Assembly (NCBI GenBank): GCA_027858435.1
Contig: JAQICS010000015.1
Span: 1 to 44,553 of the forward strand
DNA length: 44,553 bases
Source: Patescibacteria group bacterium
GTDB lineage: Bacteria > Patescibacteriota > Patescibacteriia > Patescibacteriales > UBA12465
Direction: 5' to 3'
The notes beneath the pieces are model-generated. The model ran no database searches. It saw only the letters and a list, made by a program, of their open reading frames with translations, and was not told where the DNA came from. Within the stretch, counting starts at the first letter, position 1. The number at the start of each line of letters is the position of its first letter. Below, piece after piece: positions 36,826 through 44,552 of this stretch. A program made the translations under genes and the position numbers.

Positions 36826-37464
36826 TTAGCAACCAAGCTCACCTTCAATCGGACAAATATCTAAATTATCATTACCTTCCTTTATCTCCATTTTTCCCGG
36901 TTCTGGGCCAGACACCACATATTGATTTACATCAGTTATATCCCATTCGTGTTCATGGTTCCATGAATTCCAATAATATCTCCATTCGTTCCAACCTACT
37001 CCTAAATGTTGAACATAAATACCATGATCAGCTAAAATTTTTCCTATTTTCCTTCCAGTCATACAAGGAATGCTGTAACAATAGATGATAATATCCTTAG
37101 ATTGGTCTAGCTTAGAAAATGCATTAACAATTCTATCTACATCACTATATGCCGAAGTATCGGGATCTTTATAGGCTGGAATGCTTACTGCTCCTACTAT
37201 ATGATCGTTCTCATACTCTTCCTGACTTCTTAAATCAACTAAAATAAAACTATCATCTCCCGCAGCAATACCCTTCCTTATACCATGTGGACTAACATGA
37301 ACAGCCGTTTCAACATCATAAAACTCTTTAATTAATTCCTGTTTTGTTTTAGTTTGGGGCAAATATTTTACCTTATTTTTACTAATAACTAAATAAGTAG
37401 TTAAACTACTGAAAATAACACTAACAATAATGGATAACGTTATAATTTTTAAAAGTTTTGTCAT
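36826..37464 (-). CDS. Membrane-anchored rhodanese-like protein
   Basis: 212 residues. A transmembrane anchor (about 5-26), then a rhodanese domain with the family elements FILVDLRSQEEYENDHIVGAVSIP and an active-site loop beginning with Cys in YCYSIPCMTGRKI. The C terminus adds a Trp/Tyr/His-rich segment and two late Cys (CPIEGELGC). It would act outside the membrane in sulfur or thiol transfer. Within a copper operon a role in handling sulfur ligands or oxidised thiols is plausible but not shown. Confidence 0.85.
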   Translation of the reverse strand: MTKLLKIITLSIIVSVIFSSLTTYLVISKNKVKYLPQTKTKQELIKEFYDVETAVHVSPHGIRKGIAAGDDSFILVDLRSQEEYENDHIVGAVSIPAYKDPDTSAYSDVDRIVNAFSKLDQSKDIIIYCYSIPCMTGRKIGKILADHGIYVQHLGVGWNEWRYYWNSWNHEHEWDITDVNQYVVSGPEPGKMEIKEGNDNLDICPIEGELGC

Positions 37465-37517
37465 AGATCGATTATGTTATTATTTAAAATTGTAATTAAA
37501 AAAGTAATTTAAAATGA

Positions 37518-38057
37518 TTAAAATAAGTTAGCTACACTTTCAACCTGTGCAACCTCAATAATTAACTTTTCATTTTCTACTTTTCCGTTTGAACTTATTG
37601 GACCAGGATTACACCCCCCTTTATCAAGCGCTATTCTATCTTTTGAATAGGTAACTCCACAATTATTACATTTAATTAAATCTCCAATCTGAGTAAAGCC
37701 TTTTTTTGCATCATAACAAACTTCACACGCATTGGCGGCAACTCGGTAAGTACCATCAGAGGCTTTAATAACAAAGAAATAAATAGTTTTATTTTTTGTT
37801 TTAGAAAAATAATTAAAATAATGAATATTATTATCATTAACTAAAGATTCATCTATCATAATTTTATTTCCTTCCGCTTTCATTTCTGTACCCCTCTCAC
37901 CAATAAAATTATCCGTAACCTTTTCTTCATTTGCTAAAACTTTGTTGTCTACCCCCACGCTACTACTCTCGCCATCTATCGTTGAGCCAATATTAGAACT
38001 ACACCCGGCAATAAGTAAAGGAAAAACTATTAGCAACCACGCAATCTTTTTTGACAT
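37518..38057 (-). CDS. DUF2318 lipoprotein
   Basis: 179 residues. Signal peptide with lipobox LIAGC. The C-terminal half is a DUF2318 domain: NACEVCYDAKKGF, then IKCNNCGVTYS, then GGCNPGPI, giving paired Cys motifs suited to metal binding. DUF2318 domains accompany iron and copper uptake or membrane redox genes. It is the first gene of the copper operon, about 45 bp downstream of an operator-covered promoter, and would be lipid-anchored outside the cell. Confidence 0.85.
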   Translation of the reverse strand: MSKKIAWLLIVFPLLIAGCSSNIGSTIDGESSSVGVDNKVLANEEKVTDNFIGERGTEMKAEGNKIMIDESLVNDNNIHYFNYFSKTKNKTIYFFVIKASDGTYRVAANACEVCYDAKKGFTQIGDLIKCNNCGVTYSKDRIALDKGGCNPGPISSNGKVENEKLIIEVAQVESVANLF

Positions 38058-38085
38058 AAATATTTTAATTAATTTTAAAAAATAA

Positions 38086-38128
38086 ACACCCTACTATACA
38101 TTGTAGTAGGGTGTAATAATTTTGTCAA
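38086..38128 (-). promoter_or_regulatory. Copper operon promoter with BlaI/CopY-like operator
   Basis: Minus strand: -35 TTGACA (38128-38123), a 17-bp spacer, -10 TACAAT (38105-38100). An 11-bp inverted repeat (38086-38096 with 38104-38114) covers the -10. Its core TACTACAATGTATA (38108-38095) matches the blaI promoter core in 12 of 14 bases. Read as RNA from upstream, the same hairpin is followed by TTTATTTTTT and could also end the blaI-blaR transcript. Confidence 0.8.
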
Positions 38129-38144
38129 CTGTATTTAAAAAAGA

Positions 38145-39233
38145 CTAAAAATTTTGATTCATATTATTATAAAAAGGATACTTCTGCATTTTAATATTAC
38201 AGGACTCTTTTTTAAGTGACTCTTCGTTCCCTTCCATATTACAGAGCTGAGAACTCTCAGACATATTACAATCCTGATGCATACTATTATGATTCATTGC
38301 ACACACACCATTCTCTTGTTCAGCAATGGCTGTATTACTAGTTTGAAAAATAAAAATAAATATAAAAACAATAGCTAACATCACAAAGCTATTTAATAAG
38401 AAATTTGATTTAATAATATTTATTTTAATAACATAATTATCATCTGTAATCTTATTAATTCTTTCTTCAATTATTAAGCCAAAAGAAGCAACAACTAAAT
38501 TACTAGACTGACCAAGACCCTCTCTTAGTCTTAATACTTTGTACATTGCTCTCGCTAGATAAGATTTATTGGCAGAGTTTATAATCGCCCATTCATCAGC
38601 AGAAACTTCAGACAATTTATGGTACTGGTTAGAAAGCGCTTTTATGCCTGGTACAAAGAATAATGTGGTAGAAATAGTTTTAACAATAAACAACTTAATT
38701 GTTTCATTGTGAATTAAGTGGTGTTTTTCATGCAAAAGAACAGCTCTTAATTCCCTCTCACTTAATTTTTTTACTAAAACTGAGGATATACAAATTTTAG
38801 GACTTAAAAATCCATAACAAAAAACTATTGGACTATTATTTCTTGTTTCAAAGATTTTTTCTTCTAGATTTAAAGAAGTCGCCACCTTTCTTATTTTTTT
38901 TGAAATAAATTTCTTTTTGCTTCTAAGATTATTTTTAATAAATACTTTAGTTCTAAAATTTAAACTAATAACTTTAGCAATTACATATACCAAAAAGGCA
39001 AGCACTAGACTAGCGGCCAAAATTAAAAAAATAAACATCCAGGGATGACTACTAAAAGTCCAATGATTAGTACATCCACAAGCAGCTGCTAATTTTTCGC
39101 CCCAGACTGTCATGATGAATGATAGTCTACTTCGAAGTAAGATGTATATAAAGATAAAAACAAACAAAAAAAGAAAACTAATTAAATTAATTTTATAAAA
39201 AATTATATCAGCTTTTCTTCTCAGGTTTGTCAT
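38145..39233 (-). CDS. M56 (BlaR1-type) membrane metalloprotease with Cys/Met/His-rich tail
   Basis: 362 residues. Membrane helices near 17-35, 64-90, 180-197 and 276-297 and the zinc motif HEKHH (H168, E169, H172) with a downstream EVSADE segment match the BlaR1/MecR1 protease core. In BlaR1 a penicillin-binding sensor follows the last helix; here only about 65 residues follow, holding C311, M313, H315, M318, H319, C322, M324, C331, M333, C345 and M349. This looks like a soft-metal site outside the membrane. C52 and C54 (CGC) lie between the first two helices. It starts 2 nt after the BlaI-type gene. I infer a copper sensor that cleaves the repressor. Confidence 0.85.
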   Translation of the reverse strand: MTNLRRKADIIFYKINLISFLFLFVFIFIYILLRSRLSFIMTVWGEKLAAACGCTNHWTFSSHPWMFIFLILAASLVLAFLVYVIAKVISLNFRTKVFIKNNLRSKKKFISKKIRKVATSLNLEEKIFETRNNSPIVFCYGFLSPKICISSVLVKKLSERELRAVLLHEKHHLIHNETIKLFIVKTISTTLFFVPGIKALSNQYHKLSEVSADEWAIINSANKSYLARAMYKVLRLREGLGQSSNLVVASFGLIIEERINKITDDNYVIKINIIKSNFLLNSFVMLAIVFIFIFIFQTSNTAIAEQENGVCAMNHNSMHQDCNMSESSQLCNMEGNEESLKKESCNIKMQKYPFYNNMNQNF

Positions 39234-39235
39234 GG

Positions 39236-39622
39236 CTATTTAATGATAGATTTTAGTTTTTTGCGCAATTCAACTGATTTTTTATTATTATTTACTTCCA
39301 TTACATCAATAAAACCGGCAACAGCTACATCTTCACCAAATTTTGCAATCAAATTGTTAATAATTTTCTTTGAAATGGAGGCACTAAAAGTCTTTTGATC
39401 TTGAACGGGGGCATAAATATAGGCATCATTTTTAAACTCTCGTTTTAAAATATTTTTATCATAAAGACGAGACATAACTGTCATAATTGTAGTATATGCT
39501 AACTGCTTTTGACTTTTTATATTGTTTAAAACATCACGTACTGAAGCTTTTCCAAGCTCCCAAACAGTCTCCATCACCTTGTTTTCTAACTCTCCTAAAC
39601 CGTTGATTTCCTTTTTTTTCAT
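39236..39622 (-). CDS. BlaI/MecI/CopY-family repressor
   Basis: 128 residues, normal length. The N-terminal winged helix (about 8-75; ELENKVMETVWEL, then TTIMTVMSRLYDKNILKRE) is typical of Penicillinase_R proteins. There are no Cys residues, so it cannot use the CxCx4CxC copper site of Enterococcus CopY; sensing must come from elsewhere, presumably the M56 protease encoded next. It probably represses its own operon and the DUF2318-to-copA operon through the shared TACTACA-N2-GTATA sites. Confidence 0.92.
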   Translation of the reverse strand: MKKKEINGLGELENKVMETVWELGKASVRDVLNNIKSQKQLAYTTIMTVMSRLYDKNILKREFKNDAYIYAPVQDQKTFSASISKKIINNLIAKFGEDVAVAGFIDVMEVNNNKKSVELRKKLKSIIK

Positions 39623-39639
39623 ATTTTTATTTTATCTAC

Positions 39640-39678
39640 TATACTATGTAGTATACGGTATTCACTATTATATTGCAA
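39640..39678 (-). promoter_or_regulatory. blaI-type promoter with palindromic operator
   Basis: Minus strand: -35 TTGCAA (39678-39673), a 17-bp spacer, -10 TATACT (39655-39650). A perfect 7-2-7 palindrome TATACTATGTAGTATA (39640-39655) covers the -10. The minus-strand core TACTACATAGTATA resembles the BlaI/MecI operator type TACTACA-N2-TGTAGTA and the second island promoter. Confidence 0.78.
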
Positions 39679-39788
39679 GTATGACAAAATGCTTAATTTA
39701 TAAAACCTAAAAACTCTTGCCAAAAAATAATCTTTTGATATTATCAAAATATAAATTATTTGGCTTAATATAAGCCTATGTTTGTTAT

Positions 39789-39882
39789 GCGCCTATAGCT
39801 CATTTAGTAGAGCAACTCCCTTTTAAGGAGACGGTCCCAGGTTCTCATACTAAAAACAGGGATTCGATTCCCCTAGGGACTA
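39789..39882 (+). pseudogene. Chimeric broken tRNA: tRNA-Lys 5' part joined to tRNA-Glu 3' part
   Basis: 39789-39844 reads as tRNA-Lys(TTT) from GCGCCTA through the anticodon arm (loop CTTTTAA) into the T arm (CCCAGGTTC). It then switches to the 3' portion of tRNA-Glu, ending AGGGACTA at 39882. The acceptor halves cannot pair, and the D loop (ATTTAGTA) lacks the usual GG. It should not be a working tRNA. Confidence 0.85.
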
Positions 39883-39893
39883 CGAAGTAAAAA
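39838..39893 (+). repeat. Right direct repeat (tRNA-Glu 3' remnant), putative attR
   Basis: Ungapped 51/56 match to 31072-31127; the final 31 bp are identical. The segment between the repeats (about 8.7 kb) is the copper island. Confidence 0.75.
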
Positions 39894-39922
39894 GAGTTAG
39901 TATTATACTAGTTCTTTTTTTT
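39893..39922 (+). terminator. Terminator after the chimeric tRNA
   Basis: AGAGTTAGTAT/ATACTAGTTCT forms a stem with two G-T pairs, followed by T8. It may be the original terminator of the disrupted tRNA locus. Confidence 0.65.
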
Positions 39923-40043
39923 AAATAATGTTTAGAGATATCTCATCTTTACCAAAATTCCTCTGAAAATCAATAAGTTTTTAACAAATATTGATCAAGG
40001 TAGGTATGAGCAGGCCAGATGCACAGTGTTATATTTATGTAAT

Positions 40044-40322
40044 TTAATCTAATTTTGTTTCAACTGCAATAACATCTGTCAGTGCTGTGAATTTGTGATA
40101 AATATTTGGGGGTATTGTAATTTTTTTTGGTGCCGTAACGTGGTGAGTTTCTGTACCAACGATTAGCTCCACTTCCCCTTTTATTACAAATACTACATCT
40201 GGATAATCGTGTTCATGATCAGAAGCAACGGCACCTTTTTCTCCACAAAAAAAATAAACATTGTCACAATCATATGCAACAAATCCTTTACCTTCATCAA
40301 TTTTTTCTATTTCTTCAAACAT
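40044..40322 (-). CDS. Small cupin-domain protein
   Basis: 92 residues forming one cupin barrel: motif 1 in DHEHDYPDVVFVIKGEVEL (candidate metal ligands H37, H39) and motif 2 around ITIPPNIYHKFTAL (His near 76). Single small cupins bind metals and small molecules with many roles, so no substrate is assigned. It stands alone between structured spacers, on the minus strand. Confidence 0.8.
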   Translation of the reverse strand: MFEEIEKIDEGKGFVAYDCDNVYFFCGEKGAVASDHEHDYPDVVFVIKGEVELIVGTETHHVTAPKKITIPPNIYHKFTALTDVIAVETKLD

Positions 40323-40518
40323 ATTTATGTAGATAAAAATTAAATTAAATTACTTCAGTTAACACTTTCACATGATGCAAAGTTTTTATTTTTCTTCCTT
40401 ACTAATTATTGTAAAAAAAGAAATTTAGATGAAAGAAATTTATACTCCTTATTATTCTTTTTCTAAAATGATAGCGTAAGAGAAAGTTTATATTATCTAA
40501 ATTTCTAGAACCGCATAT
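40323..40518. other. Spacer with a 10-bp long-range inverted repeat
   Basis: No gene seen. AAATTTAGAT (40421-40430) and ATCTAAATTT (40495-40504) are exact inverse complements 64 bp apart. No clear promoter was recognised. Confidence 0.4.
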
Positions 40519-41091
40519 TTAGGTGTTAGGCGTAGTTTTATTTTTTCTCGTAGCAAAATATAATTGCGCTTGTGTTAGAGTTGCGCTTACTTGGACTACA
40601 AACATTGTAAAAAATAGAATTTTAAATCCCCATTGATTTACTATTAATGTTCCAATAAATGAAGCAACTCCTACGGCTAAAAAAGCGCCTCCACCTTCAA
40701 ATCCCCATTGTTCACCTTCTTTACCTTTTTGAACATACTTAGCAAACAAAGCGGTTAACGGTGCTGATAAACAGGCTGTTCCGAGTGCAAATACTACTTG
40801 TAGAAAAAATAATTGCCATGGACTGGATATCATTAAATACAAAAGACTACCTAAAGCATAAAATCCGTATCCAAAAATTGTAATAAGTTCTTTGTTAAAC
40901 CTGTCAGACAATTTACCAACTATTATCATTAACACTCCTGTGCACACACTAAAAACCGTGACTGTAAAACCAATGTCTAATAAACTACCGCCAATTTTTT
41001 CAACAAACACGGCATAAAATGGTCCAATTAAGTTATCACCAAAATTTGCCATCAAACTGGCACTTAATAATATTTTGTATCCTTTTTTCAT
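40519..41091 (-). CDS. Half-size MFS transporter (six helices)
   Basis: 190 residues, about six membrane helices, with the MFS loop motif GKLSDRFNKELITIFGYG between helices 2 and 3. This is half of a usual twelve-helix MFS protein. Half-length versions seem to occur in CPR genomes and might work as dimers, but a truncated gene is also possible. Start and stop codons are clean, and no continuation was noticed upstream. Substrate unknown. Confidence 0.75.
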   Translation of the reverse strand: MKKGYKILLSASLMANFGDNLIGPFYAVFVEKIGGSLLDIGFTVTVFSVCTGVLMIIVGKLSDRFNKELITIFGYGFYALGSLLYLMISSPWQLFFLQVVFALGTACLSAPLTALFAKYVQKGKEGEQWGFEGGGAFLAVGVASFIGTLIVNQWGFKILFFTMFVVQVSATLTQAQLYFATRKNKTTPNT

Positions 41092-41134
41092 ATTAAGGAG
41101 ATTTAAAATTTTATTTTACTTTCCGAGAAAAAAA

Positions 41135-41770
41135 TTATTTCGTTAATAATTGGTAAATATTTTTTTTATTAAAATCTATTTGGAAAAATTTTTTAAATAA
41201 TATCTTAAATTCTTTTTCATTGATATTTTTCTTAAAACTTTTCACAAAATTTATAAAATTATTTTTGCCTTTATAGTTAATTAATTTATCTACCAATAAA
41301 TAGCTGTAGCTAAACAATGATCTGTCAAATTGATAATGACAGGAAATAAGCCTACCCACTTTATCTACATCAATAACTTCTTGGTATTTTTGCCCAGCAA
41401 GATAACAGGCAAGCCCTTCATTTATCCAAGATGGCAATGTACCACCCGTAGCCTGTAAAAAGAAAAAATGTGAGAGCTCATGTTTTAAAATTTTTTGAAA
41501 ATCTTTTTTTTGGAAAACGGATTCGGATTCAAATTTTTCTGGTTCAAGAATGAATAAAAATTTTTCTCTCCAGAACCAAGCAACTAATTTTTTATCAGTT
41601 TTTTGTTCTCTTATATAATCTATTTCACTTCTTGACTTTAACAAAAATAATAATGGTTTATATTTTATTTTATAATCCCAAAAAATTTCCAAATCTTTAA
41701 TGTGGTTATTTAAAATAACTTGAATTGACTTTTTACTATCATTAAATTTTTCAACTTTTAATACTGTCAT
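41135..41770 (-). CDS. Putative zinc metallopeptidase (gluzincin, MA-like)
   Basis: 211 residues. HELSH (97-101) with a downstream Glu in WINEGLACYLAG (E118) gives the HExxH...E zinc site of gluzincin peptidases. No signal peptide or membrane helix is evident, so it is probably cytoplasmic. Its Lys-rich, very AT-rich coding resembles its neighbours. The family resembles small peptidase_MA-like proteins of unknown target. Confidence 0.75.
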   Translation of the reverse strand: MTVLKVEKFNDSKKSIQVILNNHIKDLEIFWDYKIKYKPLLFLLKSRSEIDYIREQKTDKKLVAWFWREKFLFILEPEKFESESVFQKKDFQKILKHELSHFFFLQATGGTLPSWINEGLACYLAGQKYQEVIDVDKVGRLISCHYQFDRSLFSYSYLLVDKLINYKGKNNFINFVKSFKKNINEKEFKILFKKFFQIDFNKKNIYQLLTK

Positions 41771-41936
41771 AAATAACTTTTTATTATTTAAGATAATGTC
41801 AGGGAGATACGAAGTTTTCTGAAGCGTAGTTGAAGAAAATTTGGGTGAGGTCTTTCAGAAAAGACCGAATCTGATACGCGCTGTTAGTTGATGTAAATAA
41901 ATTCGCGAGCGATAGCGAGCATCGTTCGAGCAAATT
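41771..41936. other. Structured G+C-richer spacer
   Basis: No gene seen. It contains a GGTCTTT/AAAGACC hairpin (about 41851-41868) and an imperfect stem CGAGCGAT/ATCGTTCG (about 41907-41930) that directly follows the stop of the TolB-like gene on the minus strand and may act as its terminator. The middle is clearly richer in G+C than the genes around it. Confidence 0.5.
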
Positions 41937-43412
41937 TTATATTTTAAATTCTGGAACAGAATTTGTTTTCATTATTTCTTGTTCTTTATTTTTAGTAATA
42001 TTATATAAATACAAACCATAACTATCTTTTTCTAATTGTTTAGAGTAGATCAAATAGTTATCATCTAAAAATTCTACATTATAAATCTGATCGTTGTGGT
42101 CATTTAGTTTTTCAATAGCGAAATAATTTTTATTATTTAAGTTTGCAATATCTACTTTATCTCCGAAATTAAATTCATCAACAAAATATTTTGTGTCTTC
42201 AAGTCTTTTATATGCACTATAGGCTATAATAAAATGGCCATTATCTTTTTTTATTATATCATCGATCAATATTTGTGTGTCATATTTTCTTGCTTCTTGT
42301 TTAAAGCTGTCAAAAATTTCCCATTGTTTATTTTGTTTTTCGTCAAAATAATAAATTGAGTTTCCTGCAATTGGCGCAGGAGCACTTTGTTCTAAAACAA
42401 AACCACCATCATCAAGCCAAAATATTTTCTCCGGTTGCCAATTTAACTTTTCTTGGTCCCAAGCTTGCATGTCAAGGTTAAAAGTATTTTGTTGTCTGAA
42501 TTTTTCGGTAAAAAAATCGGATTCATTAATCTCGGAAAAGCGAGGTGTTTCCCAAAGTCCCGAACATTCTGGTGCCCATCTTTTTTGCCAATAATTCATT
42601 ATAGCGCCATCAGAACTAATGCTTCTTATTCCAATTTTGGAGCTATCTATTTCTTCTTGTGTTATACAAAGATAATCACCTGTCCATTTTCCATTTTCAT
42701 CTATTATTTTATCCAGATCTGATTCTTTGATGAAAAATTCATCATTTGAGCCGAATAATTTTTTAGAACTTTCAGCGTCACCATCAACATTGATTGTCCA
42801 AATTTCTCCATCAGATAACTTTTTTGTTGTTGGATTATATATTCTCCTGACGTAAGCAATCTTGCTATTATCTGGGAAAATTATTGGATTAAACGAAGCC
42901 ATGTTATTCTTTTCTGTGAGCCTAACTATGTCTCCGCTCGCTATATTTTTTAAATATATATCTGAATTACCCTCAAAACCACCTTCTTTTAGTGTGTAGA
43001 CAATAAATTCTTGATCTTTAGACAAATCAAAATCTAAAATATCATTTGAGCTTAGAATAATATTTTTTTCAGTGGTACTTGGGGTATACAATATTAAATT
43101 ATTGTCGGTTTTGTATAATATTTTTTTCGTTATTTTTTCGATTGTGGTATGTATTTGTGGCTCGTCTTGTGTTTGAATTATTTCTTTATTACTGGTTTCA
43201 GAAATTATATTTTCCAAATTTTTAGGTTCTTGGTTTAAATTTTGCGAATTCCAAACATTTACACTAATAACAGTTGCAATAATTAAAAACAGAACTACAC
43301 CAATTAAAACCCACCAAAATGATTTTTTAGATTTTAGTTGTTTTTGTTGTTGATTATCTAGAGCGGAATCTAAGTCGTTTTTAGAATCGTTTTGATTTTT
43401 TTGTTCTTCCAT
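41937..43412 (-). CDS. Membrane-anchored TolB/WD40-like beta-propeller protein
   Basis: 491 residues. A polar Gln/Lys/Asp-rich N terminus, one transmembrane helix (about 31-53), then an extracytoplasmic repeat region of beta strands with TolB-like blades such as ASFNPIIFPDNSKIAYVRR and GEIWTINVDGD. It was not assigned to a specific family. Function may be ligand or protein binding at the cell surface. It stands alone between structured spacers. Confidence 0.7.
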   Translation of the reverse strand: MEEQKNQNDSKNDLDSALDNQQQKQLKSKKSFWWVLIGVVLFLIIATVISVNVWNSQNLNQEPKNLENIISETSNKEIIQTQDEPQIHTTIEKITKKILYKTDNNLILYTPSTTEKNIILSSNDILDFDLSKDQEFIVYTLKEGGFEGNSDIYLKNIASGDIVRLTEKNNMASFNPIIFPDNSKIAYVRRIYNPTTKKLSDGEIWTINVDGDAESSKKLFGSNDEFFIKESDLDKIIDENGKWTGDYLCITQEEIDSSKIGIRSISSDGAIMNYWQKRWAPECSGLWETPRFSEINESDFFTEKFRQQNTFNLDMQAWDQEKLNWQPEKIFWLDDGGFVLEQSAPAPIAGNSIYYFDEKQNKQWEIFDSFKQEARKYDTQILIDDIIKKDNGHFIIAYSAYKRLEDTKYFVDEFNFGDKVDIANLNNKNYFAIEKLNDHNDQIYNVEFLDDNYLIYSKQLEKDSYGLYLYNITKNKEQEIMKTNSVPEFKI

Positions 43413-43634
43413 ATTGTTTGAATTTTAAAATATAAATTTTTTCTTATTAATTTTTCAGAATTAACCGAAAAGAATTTATTTATTTTAGCTAACTTTAAAA
43501 CATGTAATAAGTTGCGATTGTAAGGAGTGATTTAGACTGAGAGACTGTAAGACTTGAACCTCATATTTTTTGTTAGTGAGCGTGATTGAAGTACAAGCGA
43601 AAGTGTAACTTCCCCCCTGAGTTTGCTTAAGGTT
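43413..43634. other. Structured spacer between TolB-like and flavoprotein genes
   Basis: No gene seen. The half nearest the flavoprotein gene (about 43500-43625) is richer in G+C and holds short complementary words, including GCTAAC (43489-43494) and GTTAGT about 80 bp away. No tRNA, terminator or coding pattern was recognised. Confidence 0.4.
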
Positions 43635-44216
43635 TTATTCTTTTAATCCGGTTTTATAAATTTTTTCTAACCATTCTTTTCTTTGTTTTTCAGAAGACAT
43701 TTTTACAGATCCAAAATAGTTTTTGTAAACTGGTTTTATGCCACAAAAATTCATACTACCTTTCATCATTTTAAATCCTGGATCACCAATAAACCACTTA
43801 TAATACCAAGGAGGCGAATCCATAGTTACAATAACACGAGCAGATTTATCTGAAAGTAGCTTATCCCATTTTGGTAATATTCCTGTTGATTTTTGATATT
43901 TAAAAGCAAATCCAGAATGAAAAATAATTTCAAAAAATACTTTAAGTAATGCAGGAGGAGTTGCCCACCAAGTTGGATAGGCGAAAACTAAATGATTTGC
44001 CCAAGTAATTAACTTTTGAGCTTCCAATAAATCTGCAGATAACTTTGGATTTTCCTTATGTTCATATTTTATAAATTTCTCTAAATCTAAATCAGTTAAA
44101 GATAAAATCTCGGCTTCATTTTTAGATTTATTTACACCTTCAAGATATTTATCTGCAAGAGCATTGCAAAAACTATTTTCTTTAGGATGTGCTTTTATTA
44201 AAAGTATTTTTCTCAT
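43635..44216 (-). CDS. NAD(P)H:quinone oxidoreductase-type flavoprotein
   Basis: 193 residues with the flavodoxin-like fold of the NQO1/KefF/MdaB group: IKAHPKENSFCNALADKY (7-24), VFAYPTWWATPPALLKVFFE (77-96) and GSMNFCGIKPV near the C terminus. It should bind FMN or FAD and reduce quinones or other electrophiles by two electrons. It stands alone. Other possibilities within the fold, such as azoreductase, cannot be excluded. Confidence 0.88.
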   Translation of the reverse strand: MRKILLIKAHPKENSFCNALADKYLEGVNKSKNEAEILSLTDLDLEKFIKYEHKENPKLSADLLEAQKLITWANHLVFAYPTWWATPPALLKVFFEIIFHSGFAFKYQKSTGILPKWDKLLSDKSARVIVTMDSPPWYYKWFIGDPGFKMMKGSMNFCGIKPVYKNYFGSVKMSSEKQRKEWLEKIYKTGLKE

Positions 44217-44471
44217 AACAATTATTAATGATAAAATTTATAAAATTATCCTTTTTGCTCTTAAAAATCTCAAGTAAATTTCACATAACGTTAGTAATAA
44301 TTGGAGTTCAGAAGACTGAAGGTCAAGGAATTTGGGAAAATCATGAGTTGAAGGATTTTCCAATTATCACTTATTAGGCGAGGGTTTATTTCACTTACAT
44401 TACTAATTATAATTGATTTTAAAACAAAATAAAAGCGCAGCGTCCCCTTGAGTTGTGCTAATTCTTTCCTT
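44217..44471. other. Spacer with a nested hairpin element
   Basis: No gene seen. An outer inverted repeat GTTAGTAAT/ATTACTAAT (44290-44298 with 44399-44407) encloses an inner stem GGAAAATC/GATTTTCC (44335-44342 with 44354-44361, extendable by AATT). The whole element is about 118 bp and is richer in G+C than its flanks. Confidence 0.55.
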
Positions 44472-44552
44472 TTAATCGATAAATTTAAAACTGTTGATTA
44501 TGGAATTAAAAATTGTTTCATAATCATTTTTTTTGTCATCAGAGTATGAAAA
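44472..44552 (-). CDS. Partial CDS, C terminus of a possible lipoprotein
   Basis: The frame enters from the right edge and ends at TAA (44472-44474), giving 26 residues finishing NSIINSFKFID. The ending resembles the ...ILSTFKF tail common to small secreted lipoproteins in CPR genomes, but the sequence is too short for a firm family call. Same strand as its neighbours. Confidence 0.45.
   Translation of the reverse strand, partial: FSYSDDKKNDYETIFNSIINSFKFID

Noticed and set aside
38086-38114. The hairpin upstream of the DUF2318 gene as only a terminator
   Set aside because: It could end the upstream transcript, but it also covers the -10 of a TTGACA-N17-TACAAT promoter and shares its core with the other island promoter, so it is mainly called an operator.
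40323-44471. Integron-type gene cassette array
   Set aside because: Same-strand single genes with hairpin spacers suggested attC sites, and GTTAGGC occurs at 40525-40531. The other spacers have GTTAGTT, GTTAGTG or GTTAGTA, which do not fit GTTRRRY; no proper RYYYAAC partners or integrase were found.
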